Below are positions 27,326 through 38,010 of a stretch of DNA of 39,455 bases, in pieces. Numbering within the stretch: position 1 is the first letter of the stretch; each line of letters starts with the position of its first letter. The stretch is from an uncultured Hyphomicrobiales bacterium. GTDB taxonomy: Bacteria; Pseudomonadota; Alphaproteobacteria; Rhizobiales; Hyphomicrobiaceae. The notes under the pieces were generated by a model. That model was not told the origin of the DNA. It did not search any database and worked only from the letters and a program-made list of their open reading frames with translations. Made by a program: the position numbers and the translations under genes. The stretch is from NCBI GenBank assembly GCA_902826255.1, contig CADEEC010000011.1, forward strand, positions 1 to 39,455, written 5' to 3'.

Positions 27326-29524
27326 ATGTTCGACAAACAACGCGTGGAAATCGAGTGGGCCGGGCGCAAGCTCAGCTTCGAGACGGGCCGCATGGCGCGC
27401 CAGGCCGATGCTGCCGTCTTGGCTCAATACGGCGATACGAGCGTTCTCGCGACCGTGGTCGCCGCCAAGAGCGTGCGCGCGGGCATCGATTTCTTCCCGC
27501 TCACCGTGAACTATCAGGAGAAGACCTACGCCGCCGGCAAAATTCCCGGCGGCTTTTTCAAGCGCGAGGGCCGTCCGAGCGAGAAGGAAACGCTGACGTC
27601 GCGCCTGATCGACCGGCCAATCCGCCCGCTGTTCGTGGAAGGCTTCAAGCACGAAACGCAAGTCGTGCTGACGGTCCTGTCGCACGACATGGAGAATGAT
27701 CCCGACATCGTGGCTCTGGTTGCCGCCTCTGCGGCGCTGACGCTGTCCGGCCTGCCCTTCCTCGGACCCATCGGCGCGGCGCGCGTCGGCGTGATCGACG
27801 GCCAATTCGTGCTCAATCCGATGATCGACGAGATGGCCAAGAGCGACCTTGATCTCGTCATCGCCGGCACCGGCGATGCGGTGATGATGGTGGAGTCGGA
27901 AGCCAAGGAGCTTCCCGAGAAGCAGATGCTCGAGGCCGTCATGTTCGGCCACCGCGGCTTCCAGCCGGTCATCAACGCCATCATCAAGCTGGCGGAGAAG
28001 GCGGCAAAGGAGCCATGGAACTTCCAGCCCCCCGACACGTCCAAGTACAAGGACAAGGTGCGCGAGCTGGTCGAGGCCGACCTGCGCAAGGCCTTCGCGA
28101 CCCCCGAAAAGCAGAAGCGCCATGAGCTGGTCGACGCTGCCAGCGCCAAGGTCAAGAAGGAACTGCTGCCCGCCGACGCCGATGCCAACGAGCAGGTGCT
28201 GCTGGCGTCCGTGTTCAAGGGCCTCGAATCCGACGTCGTGCGCGGCGACATCATCAAGACCCAGAAGCGTATCGACGGCCGCGACCTCAAGACAGTGCGC
28301 CCGATCGTTTCCGACGTGCACGTGCTGCCGCGGACGCATGGCTCGGCGCTGTTCACACGCGGCGAGACGCAGGCGATCGTGGTCGCCACGCTCGGAACCG
28401 GCGATGACGAGCAGTTCATCGACGCGCTGGAAGGCACCCGCAAAGAGCGCTTCATGCTGCACTACAACTTCCCGCCCTACTCGGTGGGCGAGACGGGGCG
28501 CATGGGTTCGCCGGGGCGGCGCGAGATCGGCCATGGCAAGCTGGCCTGGCGCGCCGTGCATCCGCTGATGCCCTCGGCGGAAGAATTCCCCTACACGGTC
28601 CGCCTCGTGTCGGAAATCACCGAATCCAACGGCTCTTCGTCGATGGCGACGGTGTGCGGCAGCTCGCTGGCGTTGATGGATGCCGGCGTGCCTCTGAAGC
28701 GGCCGGTGGCCGGCATCGCCATGGGCCTGATCAAGGAAGGCAACGGCTTCGCCGTGCTGTCCGACATCCTGGGCGACGAGGACCACCTCGGCGACATGGA
28801 CTTCAAGGTGGCCGGCACCGAGAAGGGTGTCACGGCGCTGCAGATGGACATCAAGATCACGGGCATCACCGAAGAGATCATGCGCATTGCGCTGGAACAG
28901 GCTTACGCCGGGCGCATGCACATCCTCGGCGAGATGAACAAGGCGCTGTCCGGAGCACGTACCGAGCTCGGCGAGCATGCGCCGCGCATCGAGACCATCA
29001 AGATCCCGGTCGACAAGATCCGCGAAGTGATCGGTTCGGGCGGCTCGGTGATCCGCGACATCGTCGCCACCAGCGGCGCCAAGGTCGACATCGAGGACGA
29101 CGGCACCGTGCAGGTGGCCGCCTCCAAGCGCGAGTCGATCGAGGCCGCGCTGGCCCGCATCCGCGCCATCACCTCCGAGCCCGAGGTCGGCACGATCTAC
29201 AAGGGCAAGGTCGTGAAGATCATGGAGTTCGGCGCCTTCGTTAACTTCTTCGGCAAGCAGGACGGCCTCGTGCATGTCTCGCAGCTGGCGCAGGGCCGGC
29301 CGGAGCGCGTCGAGGACGTCGTCAAGGAAGGCCAGGAAGTCTACGTGAAGCTCCTGGGCTTCGACGATCGCGGCAAGGTCCGCCTGTCGATGAAGATCGT
29401 GGATCAGGCCACGGGGCAGGAAATCCCGCGCGCCGAGGGCGAGCCGGAGGAAGTGTTCGAAAGCCGTCCGCCGCGCCGTGATCGCGGTGGCGACCGTGGT
29501 GGCCGCGAGCGCCGTCGCGGGTAA
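27326..29524 (+). CDS. pnp: Polyribonucleotide nucleotidyltransferase (PNPase)
   Basis: A 732-residue 3'-5' phosphorolytic exoribonuclease of the RNA degradosome. Two RNase PH-like domains flank an all-alpha domain (first core from about residue 10; second from about 310 with [20 protein letters not shown]). A KH domain starts near 560 ([19 protein letters not shown]) and an S1 domain near 622 ([20 protein letters not shown]). The tail is rich in Arg, Gly and Asp, as in other alphaproteobacterial PNPases that bind RNase E. A strong terminator follows, closing the operon. Confidence 0.98.
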   Translation: MFDKQRVEIEWAGRKLSFETGRMARQADAAVLAQYGDTSVLATVVAAKSVRAGIDFFPLTVNYQEKTYAAGKIPGGFFKREGRPSEKETLTSRLIDRPIRPLFVEGFKHETQVVLTVLSHDMENDPDIVALVAASAALTLSGLPFLGPIGAARVGVIDGQFVLNPMIDEMAKSDLDLVIAGTGDAVMMVESEAKELPEKQMLEAVMFGHRGFQPVINAIIKLAEKAAKEPWNFQPPDTSKYKDKVRELVEADLRKAFATPEKQKRHELVDAASAKVKKELLPADADANEQVLLASVFKGLESDVVRGDIIKTQKRIDGRDLKTVRPIVSDVHVLPRTHGSALFTRGETQAIVVATLGTGDDEQFIDALEGTRKERFMLHYNFPPYSVGETGRMGSPGRREIGHGKLAWRAVHPLMPSAEEFPYTVRLVSEITESNGSSSMATVCGSSLALMDAGVPLKRPVAGIAMGLIKEGNGFAVLSDILGDEDHLGDMDFKVAGTEKGVTALQMDIKITGITEEIMRIALEQAYAGRMHILGEMNKALSGARTELGEHAPRIETIKIPVDKIREVIGSGGSVIRDIVATSGAKVDIEDDGTVQVAASKRESIEAALARIRAITSEPEVGTIYKGKVVKIMEFGAFVNFFGKQDGLVHVSQLAQGRPERVEDVVKEGQEVYVKLLGFDDRGKVRLSMKIVDQATGQEIPRAEGEPEEVFESRPPRRDRGGDRGGRERRRG

Positions 29525-29548
29525 TCAGACTTGCCCGCGCAGATCAGC

Positions 29549-29580
29549 AAACGGGCCGCGACAGCGGCCCGTTTTTCTTT
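29549..29580 (+). terminator. Strong intrinsic terminator after pnp
   Basis: ACGGGCCGC (29551-29559) pairs perfectly with GCGGCCCGT (29564-29572) around a 4-base loop, flanked by AA and by TTTTCTTT. This is the clearest end of the rimP-to-pnp operon. It may also act weakly on leftward transcripts of the convergent small gene at 29604-29735. Confidence 0.92.
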
Positions 29581-29603
29581 AAGCGGTCGTGCACTGAGGC
29601 GCG

Positions 29604-29735
29604 CTAGCGCTTCTCGATGGTCACGTTCGGCAGCTTGATTTCGACCGAGTTGCGCTGGCGATCCCAATACAGGTAGCCGAGCACGACGACGGCGACCAGC
29701 AGCGCTCCGATCATGAAGGACTTCATATCGGCCAT
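29604..29735 (-). CDS. Small single-span membrane protein, EcfG-controlled candidate
   Basis: A 43-codon gene. The product starts MADMKSFMIGALLVAVVVLG, has one hydrophobic helix (about residues 6-22) ending in GYLYWDR, and a short charged tail ending KLPNVTIEKR. GGAG (29742-29745, minus strand) lies 6 bases before ATG 29735; an in-frame ATG at 29747 would give 47 residues. A complete GGAAC-N16-CGTT promoter sits 31 bases upstream (29766-29790). I recall similar tiny membrane proteins of unknown function in Rhizobiales. It is too short for most gene finders. The reading frame, start, ribosome binding site and promoter agree, so I believe it is expressed. Confidence 0.72.
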   Translation of the reverse strand: MADMKSFMIGALLVAVVVLGYLYWDRQRNSVEIKLPNVTIEKR

Positions 29736-29765
29736 AGCGGGCTCCATGAAATTGTCTGGAGCTTG

Positions 29766-29790
29766 AACGCTGCAGGGACGCGAAGGTTCC
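29766..29790 (-). promoter_or_regulatory. EcfG-type promoter of the small membrane protein gene
   Basis: On the minus strand GGAAC (29790-29786), 16 bases, CGTT (29769-29766). The predicted transcription start near 29759 leaves a ~24-base leader with GGAG before ATG 29735. The element begins 3 bases after the stop codon of the NepR-like gene. Confidence 0.75.
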
Positions 29791-29792
29791 GC

Positions 29793-29966
29793 CTAGCGCT
29801 GGCTGGAGACCTGTCCATTCTGCGACGGGGCACTTTCGGCGGCGTCGTAAGTGGACAACTGGCGCAGCAGCGTGCGAACGGGGTCAGGCAAACTGGCCTG
29901 GACGATGTCGCTGGTCTGATCCCTCAGCTTCCTACCTATGCGTTGAATTGCGCGGGTGTTGCTCAT
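29793..29966 (-). CDS. NepR-like anti-sigma factor (orphan)
   Basis: A 57-codon gene. The product has the NepR core pattern IG-x2-LR-x7-V-x4-LPD-x4-LL-x2-L: IGRKLRDQTSDIV at residues 10-22 and LPDPVRTLLRQL at 26-37. NepR binds and holds the general stress sigma factor EcfG until phosphorylated PhyR removes it. GGAAGG (29977-29982, minus strand) lies 10 bases before ATG 29966, and an exact EcfG promoter is at 29992-30016. Autoregulation of nepR by EcfG is the known pattern. However, nepR normally adjoins phyR and ecfG, and neither is here. The first helix has Gln-Thr where NepR usually has an aromatic residue. Identity rests on this motif plus the promoter. Confidence 0.72.
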   Translation of the reverse strand: MSNTRAIQRIGRKLRDQTSDIVQASLPDPVRTLLRQLSTYDAAESAPSQNGQVSSQR

Positions 29967-29991
29967 GTGATTTCTGCCTTCCGATAAATCT

Positions 29992-30016
29992 AACGTGGTA
30001 GGGACGTCTCAGTTCC
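29992..30016 (-). promoter_or_regulatory. EcfG-type promoter of the NepR-like gene
   Basis: On the minus strand GGAAC (30016-30012), 16 bases, CGTT (29995-29992). Transcription would start near 29985, just before the GGAAGG ribosome binding site, with ATG at 29966. The site lies in the divergent gap with the alcohol dehydrogenase gene. Confidence 0.78.
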
Positions 30017-30097
30017 GATCTGGCCGGGGCCATTTTGTCTTGCGGAACAATTGTTGGAATTTGCTAAGCTAAAGCTTCCAAAGCCGAGGGAAGAGCC

Positions 30098-31147
30098 ATG
30101 CACCGCCAATCGCTGATCGAGTACGCCGCGCCCCTGCAGGCTACGGAGGCGCCGACGCCGGCGCCGCAAGGCACCGAGGTCCTTCTGCGCGTGACACACT
30201 GCGGTGTGTGCCACTCGGACTTGCACCTGCAGGACGGATATTTCGATCTCGGCGGCGGACAGAAGCTCGACGTGCGCGGCTCGCGTCAGTTGCCGTTTAC
30301 CTTCGGGCACGAGATCGCGGGCACGGTGGAGGCCGTGGGGCCCGACGCGCAAGGCGTGGACAAGGCCAGGCGCTACGCGGCATTTCCCTGGATCGGCTGC
30401 GGCAAGTGTGCGCTGTGCGCGCGCGGCGACGAGCACATCTGCAACGCGCCCCGGGCGCTCGGCATCACCGTGGACGGCGGCTATGCCAGCCACGTGCTGG
30501 TGCCGCATCCGCGCTACCTGATCGATGCGGAGGGGGTCGCACCGGAGTTCGCCGGCGCTCTGATGTGCTCCGGGCTTACGGGCTACAGCGCCATCAAGAA
30601 GGCGATGCCCTACCTGCGCGTCGGCCCGCTGATGATCGTCGGGCTCGGCGGCGTCGGCATGATGGGCTTGCAGTTCGCCCGCGCCATGACCGACAAGCCG
30701 ATCTTCGTGGCCGACATCGATGCCAGCAAGCGCGAGGCCGCGCTCAAGCTCGGCGCTGCGGAGGCCTTCGATCCGGCCGACCCCGGCGCACGCAAGGCGA
30801 TTGCCAAGGCCTCGGGCGGCGGCGTGGGCGCGGCGGTCGATTTCGCCGGCTCCGACAAATCTCTCGCCTTCGCACACGCGCCCGTGGCCAAAGGCGGCGC
30901 GGCCATCGTGGTCGGACTGTTCGGCGGCAGCTTCAGCCTGCCTGTGCCGATGTTCCCGTTACGGGCGCTGACCATCATGGGCAGCTACGTCGGCTCCATG
31001 GCGGAGGCGAAAGAGATGATGGATCTGGTACGCGCCGGCAAGGTCGCGCAGATCCCCATGGAGAAGCGTCCGCTGGATCAGACCAACCGCTCGCTGGACG
31101 AGCTGCGCGCCGGCAAGGTCGTTGGCCGTATCGTCGTTACACCCTGA
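30098..31147 (+). CDS. Zinc-dependent alcohol dehydrogenase (MDR superfamily)
   Basis: A 349-residue NAD(P)-dependent dehydrogenase. The catalytic zinc site is Cys35 (CGVCHSDLH), His71-Glu72 (FGHEIAG) and a later ligand. The structural zinc lobe is complete with Cys101, Cys104, Cys107 and Cys115 (CGKCALCARGDEHIC). The Rossmann motif GLGGVGMMGLQFAR is near 182-195. The loop before GHE (DLGGGQKLDVRGSRQLPF) is longer than in yeast-type enzymes, which suggests an aryl or specialised alcohol or aldehyde substrate, but this is inference. The ATG at 30098 has GAGGGAAGAG upstream. panE-like follows 10 bases after the stop, so they probably form an operon. Confidence 0.92.
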   Translation: MHRQSLIEYAAPLQATEAPTPAPQGTEVLLRVTHCGVCHSDLHLQDGYFDLGGGQKLDVRGSRQLPFTFGHEIAGTVEAVGPDAQGVDKARRYAAFPWIGCGKCALCARGDEHICNAPRALGITVDGGYASHVLVPHPRYLIDAEGVAPEFAGALMCSGLTGYSAIKKAMPYLRVGPLMIVGLGGVGMMGLQFARAMTDKPIFVADIDASKREAALKLGAAEAFDPADPGARKAIAKASGGGVGAAVDFAGSDKSLAFAHAPVAKGGAAIVVGLFGGSFSLPVPMFPLRALTIMGSYVGSMAEAKEMMDLVRAGKVAQIPMEKRPLDQTNRSLDELRAGKVVGRIVVTP

Positions 31148-31157
31148 GGATCGCTCA

Positions 31158-32084
31158 ATGAAAATCACAGTAATGGGCCCCGGCGGAGTCGGTGGATACT
31201 TCGGCGGGCGGCTGGCAGCGGCCGGCAACGAGGTCACGTTTGTCGCCCGCGGCAGCCACCTGGAGGTCATGCGCGACAAAGGTCTGCGCCTCGACAGCGA
31301 GATCGGCAGCGTACACTTGAACCCGGTGAAGGTGGTTGCCAGCGCAGCCGAGATTCCCGCAGCCGACGCCGTCATCTTCGCCGTGAAGATGCGCGACACG
31401 GAAAGCGCGGCCGAGAGCCTGAAGGGGCTAACGGCGAAGGGCGCGACCATCTTCACATTCCAGAACGGCGTGGAGAGTGCGGAGCGGATTGGGAAGGTCA
31501 CCGGGCAGGGGAGCGTGGTGGAGGGCGCGGCGCGCATCGCCTCCAACATCCCGGAACCGGGCGTGATCAAGCAGATCGGCAAGTTCGCCAGCCTGGAGTT
31601 CGGGGAGCGCGACGGCAAGCCGACCCCGCGCGTGACCGCTTTTCATGAGGCGTGCGTGAAGGCGGGCATCGATGCGCGCGTGTCGGAGAACATCTCGCGC
31701 ACGCTGTGGCTGAAGTTCGCCATGCTGTCGGCCGTCTCGGGCATGACGGCGCTGACGCGCGGCCCGCTGGGCCCCATCCGCGACAAGGCGGAAAGCTATG
31801 CCATGCTCAAGGATGCGGTGCAGGAGACGGTCGCCGTCGGGCTGGCACTGAAAACCGGGCTCAAGCCGGAGGACGCCGCCAGCACCATCAAGCTCATCGA
31901 TGGCTTGCCGCGCCCGATGATGGCCTCCATGTGCCACGATCTGCTGGCCGGCAAGCCGATCGAGATTGCCGGCCTTTCAGGCGCCGTGGCGCGGCTCGGC
32001 AAGGCCAACGGCGCCCCCGCGCCGACCCACGCCTTCATCGCCGCGGCGCTGGCGCCGTTCACGGACGGGCCGCCGAAGGTCTGA
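31158..32084 (+). CDS. Ketopantoate reductase family protein (2-dehydropantoate 2-reductase)
   Basis: A 308-residue ApbA/PanE family enzyme. The NADP-binding motif GPGGVGGYFGGRLAAAG is at residues 7-23, followed by VTFVARG. ISRTLWLKFAMLSAVSGMTA carries the lysine and the helix typical of the C-terminal catalytic domain. Classical PanE makes pantoate for coenzyme A, but paralogues with other 2-oxo-acid substrates are common, and pairing with an alcohol dehydrogenase suggests a catabolic role. The frame is open upstream; ATG 31158 has GAGGA (31145-31149) 8 bases before it. Confidence 0.88.
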   Translation: MKITVMGPGGVGGYFGGRLAAAGNEVTFVARGSHLEVMRDKGLRLDSEIGSVHLNPVKVVASAAEIPAADAVIFAVKMRDTESAAESLKGLTAKGATIFTFQNGVESAERIGKVTGQGSVVEGAARIASNIPEPGVIKQIGKFASLEFGERDGKPTPRVTAFHEACVKAGIDARVSENISRTLWLKFAMLSAVSGMTALTRGPLGPIRDKAESYAMLKDAVQETVAVGLALKTGLKPEDAASTIKLIDGLPRPMMASMCHDLLAGKPIEIAGLSGAVARLGKANGAPAPTHAFIAAALAPFTDGPPKV

Positions 32085-32098
32085 GACGCCGTCAGGCT

Positions 32099-34484
<2,386 letters not shown>

Positions 34485-34486
<2 letters not shown>

Positions 34487-34535
34487 ACCCTACGGGGGTA
34501 TTGACCTATATACCCCCATAGGGTATTTGGTTCAA
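34485..34535. promoter_or_regulatory. Divergent copper control region: two CsoR-type operators and face-to-face promoters
   Basis: ATACCCTACGGGGGTAT (34485-34501) and ATACCCCCATAGGGTAT (34510-34526) are inverted copies of each other with one mismatch, centres 25 bases apart. Each is a G/C-tract inverted repeat of the CsoR/RcnR type. Leftward promoter: TTGAAC (34535-34530), 17 bases, TATATA (34512-34507). Rightward promoter: TTGACC (34501-34506), 17 bases, TATTTG (34524-34529). The operators occupy the spacers and -10 regions of both, so one repressor would close both genes. Confidence 0.8.
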
Positions 34536-34537
34536 GC

Positions 34538-34813
34538 ATGCAAACCACGACCAAGGCATCTTGCCGCAAGCGGCTCAGCCGGATCGAAGGCCAAGTGCGC
34601 GGATTGGCGCGCATGGTCGACGAGGATCGCTACTGCATTGACGTCATAACGCAGATCGCGGCCGTTCGTGCGGCACTGGGCCGTGTCGAAGAGGAAGTGC
34701 TGCGCGACCACGTTGCTCACTGCGTCGAGCACGCTATCAACAGCGGCAACGCTGCCGAGCAGCGGCGCAAGATCGCCGAATTGATGGAGGTGCTGGCCCG
34801 CAGCCAGCGCTAG
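34538..34813 (+). CDS. csoR: Copper-sensing transcriptional repressor CsoR
   Basis: A 91-residue helical repressor of the CsoR/RcnR/FrmR family. The copper ligand fingerprint C-X24-H-X3-C is exact: Cys33, His58, Cys62 (YCIDVITQIAAVRAALGRVE, then DHVAHCVEHAI). RLSRIEGQVRGLARMVDEDR is the usual DNA-binding N-terminal region. Cu(I) binding releases DNA and derepresses the neighbouring ATPase gene. The predicted transcription start (~34536) is almost at the ATG, and there is no ribosome binding site, so the mRNA may be leaderless. It is convergent with murI, 11 bases apart. Confidence 0.93.
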   Translation: MQTTTKASCRKRLSRIEGQVRGLARMVDEDRYCIDVITQIAAVRAALGRVEEEVLRDHVAHCVEHAINSGNAAEQRRKIAELMEVLARSQR

Positions 34814-34824
34814 GTGAAGCGATC

Positions 34825-35673
34825 CTACGCGGCGCGGAAGTCAGGCGCCTCCGGCCAGAAGATGCGCGCGGTGGCGTTGACGCCGGCAGGCTCGCCGGTC
34901 GTCAGCAGCACGGGCTCGGCGCTGGCGCTCTCGCTCGCCTCGATAAAATGCCGGTGCCGGTTGAGGTAGTCCTCCAGGCTGTCCGCAACCACCTCGGGCT
35001 GCGACAGCAGCCGTGTGAACGGCGGCAGGTGGCGGCGAAACAAGTGCTCGACCAGCGGATAGTGCGTGCAGCCGAGGATGGCGCGGTGCGGCGGCGTGCC
35101 GCCCGTCTGGGCGAGAAGGGCGGTGACACCCTGCTCGACCAAGGCGTCGAGCTCCGCTTCAGGCGCGCCGTGCTCGATGGCGCCGGCAAGCTCCGAGCAG
35201 GTCTGCTGGACCACGGTCACCTTGGGGCAGCGCTTGCGGATCTCCTCGGGGTAGGCATGCGAGGCGACCGTGCGCGTCGTGCCGAACACCGCAACCGTGT
35301 CGGTGTTGTACTTCTGCGGATACTGGGGCTCGGTCACGGCCCACGGCGTCTGCGTGGCGGCCTCCACAGTCGGCGCCACGATCCCGAGCACGTTGCGTCC
35401 CTGCCAGCCGCTGACGGGCAGCCAATGCCGCTGCAGCGTGCGCGCGGCAACGCAGGTGGCCGTGTTGCAACCGAGCAGAACCAGCGTGCAGCCGCGCCGG
35501 AAAAGAGCTTCCACCCCGTGCCGGGTCAGCGAGACGATCTCGTCGGAGGGCCGATCGCCGTAGGGGACGTGCGCGTGATCGCCGAGATAGATGAAGGGAA
35601 CGCGCGGAAACCGCGCCACGAGCGCGCGAACGACCGTGAGCCCGCCGTGGCCTGAATCGAATACCCCGATCAT
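34825..35673 (-). CDS. murI: Glutamate racemase
   Basis: A 282-residue cofactor-independent racemase that makes D-glutamate for peptidoglycan. N-terminal GVFDSGHGGLTVVRAL carries Asp6 and Ser7, the two catalytic cysteines are Cys69 (LGCNTATC) and Cys202 (LGCTHYPLVEH). The length is normal. It starts 49 bases after the fabI stop on the same strand, so it may be the last gene of the fabA-fabB-fabI unit. It converges on csoR. Confidence 0.95.
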   Translation of the reverse strand: MIGVFDSGHGGLTVVRALVARFPRVPFIYLGDHAHVPYGDRPSDEIVSLTRHGVEALFRRGCTLVLLGCNTATCVAARTLQRHWLPVSGWQGRNVLGIVAPTVEAATQTPWAVTEPQYPQKYNTDTVAVFGTTRTVASHAYPEEIRKRCPKVTVVQQTCSELAGAIEHGAPEAELDALVEQGVTALLAQTGGTPPHRAILGCTHYPLVEHLFRRHLPPFTRLLSQPEVVADSLEDYLNRHRHFIEASESASAEPVLLTTGEPAGVNATARIFWPEAPDFRAA

Positions 35674-35722
35674 GCCGCTGTGATGCCACCGCGAACGCCG
35701 CCGTGCAACGGCTCCGCGACGG

Positions 35723-36589
35723 CTATTCGGCAGCCTGCGGCGGACGGCCGGCAGCCGTGGCCTGCTGCTCCTGCACTTTCAGAGCCTCGAGCGTCGGCAT
35801 TGAGACCACGTTGTAGCCGCAGTCGACGTAGTGCACCTCGCCGGTGACCGCACCCGACAAGGGCGAAAGAAGATAGAGGCCCGCGCCGCCGACCTCGTCG
35901 AGGGTAGGCGTGCGCTTCATCGGCGCGTGCTCACCCTGGAAGTTATAGATGGTGCGGGCGTCCGAAATGCCGGCGCCGGCCAGCGTGCGCATGGGACCCG
36001 CCGACAGCGCATTGACGCGGATGCCCTGGGGCCCGAAGTCGGCAGCGAGATAGCGCACGCTCGCTTCCAGCGCCGCCTTGGCGACGCCCATGACGTTGTA
36101 GGATGGCACCACGCGCTGCGAGCCGCCGTAGGTGAGCGTGAGCAGGCTGCCGCCGTTCGACATCAGCGCAGCCGCGCGCTTGGCAACCTCGGTGAAGGAG
36201 AAGCAGGAGATCACCATGGTGTTGGTGAAGTTGTCGCGCGTGGTGTCGGAGTAGCGGCCCTGCAGCTCGCGCCGGTCGGAGAACGCCAGCGCATGCACGA
36301 CGAAATCCAACGTGCCCCAAGTCTTCTTGATCTCTTCGAAAGCGGCATCGACGGTGGCGAGATCGCCAACGTCGCAGTTGACGATAATCTCGGAATTGAC
36401 CGACTTGGCGAGCGGAATGGCGCGACGGCCGAAGGCTTCACCCTGGTAGGTGAAGGCGAGCTTGGCACCCTGGCCCGCCAGCACGCGGGCGATGCCCCAG
36501 GCGATCGACCGGTCGTTGGCGACACCCATGATGAGGCCGCGCTTGCCGGCCATCAGGGGACCTGGTTGTGCGATATCGATGTTCGTCAT
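35723..36589 (-). CDS. fabI: Enoyl-[acyl-carrier-protein] reductase (NADH) FabI
   Basis: A 288-residue short-chain dehydrogenase that performs the last reduction of fatty-acid elongation. LMAGKRGLIMGVANDRSIAW is the FabI cofactor-binding N-terminus. The catalytic residues are Tyr164 and Lys171 (SYNVMGVAKAAL), with Tyr154 equivalent to the second active-site tyrosine of E. coli FabI. GIRVNALSAGPMRTLAGAGI follows. FabI is the target of triclosan-type inhibitors by family knowledge. It is 110 bases downstream of fabB. Residues after about 265 form a short low-complexity tail. Confidence 0.96.
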   Translation of the reverse strand: MTNIDIAQPGPLMAGKRGLIMGVANDRSIAWGIARVLAGQGAKLAFTYQGEAFGRRAIPLAKSVNSEIIVNCDVGDLATVDAAFEEIKKTWGTLDFVVHALAFSDRRELQGRYSDTTRDNFTNTMVISCFSFTEVAKRAAALMSNGGSLLTLTYGGSQRVVPSYNVMGVAKAALEASVRYLAADFGPQGIRVNALSAGPMRTLAGAGISDARTIYNFQGEHAPMKRTPTLDEVGGAGLYLLSPLSGAVTGEVHYVDCGYNVVSMPTLEALKVQEQQATAAGRPPQAAE

Positions 36590-36699
36590 CTCGGTCGTCC
36601 ATCATCAGCTCCGGAGGACCCGTTCCCCCGGATGGCCGCCCCTTCCCGCCGCAAGAAGGATCGGTGTTTCTCTAGAACCTCAAAAAAGCGTCCGCACCC

Positions 36700-37929
36700 T
36701 CACGCGTCGTGGCGCCTGAACACAAGCGTCGCGTTCGTGCCTCCGAACCCGAAGCTGTTCGACATCACGCATTCGATGCCCGCGTCATCCTTGCGCTGCC
36801 GCAGAATGGGAACGTCCGCGAACTCGGGATCAAGCTCATCGATGTGGGCGCTTTCGCAAAGGAAACCGTTGTTCATCATGAGCAACGAGAAAATGGCCTC
36901 CTGCACGCCGACCGCGCCCAGCGAATGGCCGGTCAGTGATTTGGTGGACGAGATTGCCGGGATGCTCGTGCCGAACACCTGCCGGATGGCATCGATCTCG
37001 ACCTTGTCGCCGACCGGCGTCGCCGTGCCGTGCGGATTGATGTAGTCGATGCGGCCGACGCCCTTGCCGTCGTTGCCCTGCATGGCCATGCGCATGCAGC
37101 GCATGGCCCCTTCGCCCGCGGGCGCGACCATGTCGTAGCCGTCGGAGGTGGCGCCGTAGCCGGCGACCTCGGCATAGATTTTGGCGCCGCGCGCCTTGGC
37201 GCGCTCCATGTCCTCGAGCACGAGCACGCCGGCGCCACCGGCGATGACGAAGCCGTCGCGATTCTTGTCGTACGCACGGCTCGCGCGCGCAGGCGTGCCG
37301 TTATACTTGCTCGACATCGCCCCCATGGCGTCGAACAGTACGGACAGCGTCCAGTCGAGCTCCTCGCAACCGCCGGCGAACACGACGTCCTGCTTGCCCC
37401 ACTGGATCAGCTCGGCGCCGTTGCCGATGCAGTGGGCGGAGGTGGCACAGGCCGACGAGATGGAATAGTTGACGCCCTTGATCTGGAAGGCGGTGGCCAG
37501 CGTGCCGGACGGCCCCGAGCACATGCCCTTGGGCACCTCGAACGGGCCGACCTTCTTGGGGTCCTTCTCGCGCGTGACGTCGGCGGCGCGGACGATGGCG
37601 CGGGTCGACGGCCCGCCGGAGCCCATGACGATGCCCGTGCGCTCGTTGACGACGTCGGAGGGCTCCAACCCGGAATCGCGGATGGCCTGATCCATCGCCA
37701 CGTAGTTCCAGCCGACACCCGCTTCCATGAAGCGGCGCGGCTTGCGCGGAACCATCGGCTCCCAGTCCAAATCCACGGCGCCGTGCACCTGACAGCGGAA
37801 CCCGCGCTCGGCATAGTCTTCGGCGCGGACGATCCCGGACTTGGCCTCCCGCAAGGAGGCCGTGACTTCCTGGGTGTTGTTTCCGATCGAGGAAACGACG
37901 CCCATTCCGGTGACGGCAACCCGTCTCAT
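36700..37929 (-). CDS. fabB: 3-oxoacyl-[acyl-carrier-protein] synthase I FabB
   Basis: A 409-residue condensing enzyme. The nucleophile is Cys161 ([12 protein letters not shown]), the two active-site histidines are His300 ([11 protein letters not shown]) and His335 ([10 protein letters not shown]), and Lys330 is present. [19 protein letters not shown] opens the protein. Adjacent fabA marks it as FabB, the elongating synthase of the anaerobic unsaturated fatty-acid route, rather than FabF. GAGGA lies 5 bases before ATG 37929. fabA ends 81 bases upstream. Confidence 0.96.
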   Translation of the reverse strand: MRRVAVTGMGVVSSIGNNTQEVTASLREAKSGIVRAEDYAERGFRCQVHGAVDLDWEPMVPRKPRRFMEAGVGWNYVAMDQAIRDSGLEPSDVVNERTGIVMGSGGPSTRAIVRAADVTREKDPKKVGPFEVPKGMCSGPSGTLATAFQIKGVNYSISSACATSAHCIGNGAELIQWGKQDVVFAGGCEELDWTLSVLFDAMGAMSSKYNGTPARASRAYDKNRDGFVIAGGAGVLVLEDMERAKARGAKIYAEVAGYGATSDGYDMVAPAGEGAMRCMRMAMQGNDGKGVGRIDYINPHGTATPVGDKVEIDAIRQVFGTSIPAISSTKSLTGHSLGAVGVQEAIFSLLMMNNGFLCESAHIDELDPEFADVPILRQRKDDAGIECVMSNSFGFGGTNATLVFRRHDA

Positions 37930-38010
37930 GCAATCCTCACTTCGCCGTCGCCGCTCGGGTGTGCTTCGGGGCCTGCTGCATCGAAGCTGCGCATCGCGAT
38001 CCTGACCGGC

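Noticed and set aside
28016..28042. EcfG-like GGAAC-N16-CGTC inside pnp
   Set aside because: The -10 part has one mismatch and the site is inside a coding region with no gene start downstream.
29763..29987. 74-codon plus-strand frame after pnp
   Set aside because: It lies antisense to the NepR-like gene, has no ribosome binding site, and the minus strand has a coherent gene with promoter and family motif.
30044..30068. GGAAC upstream of the alcohol dehydrogenase gene as a rightward EcfG promoter
   Set aside because: There is no CGTT at 16 or 17 bases downstream.
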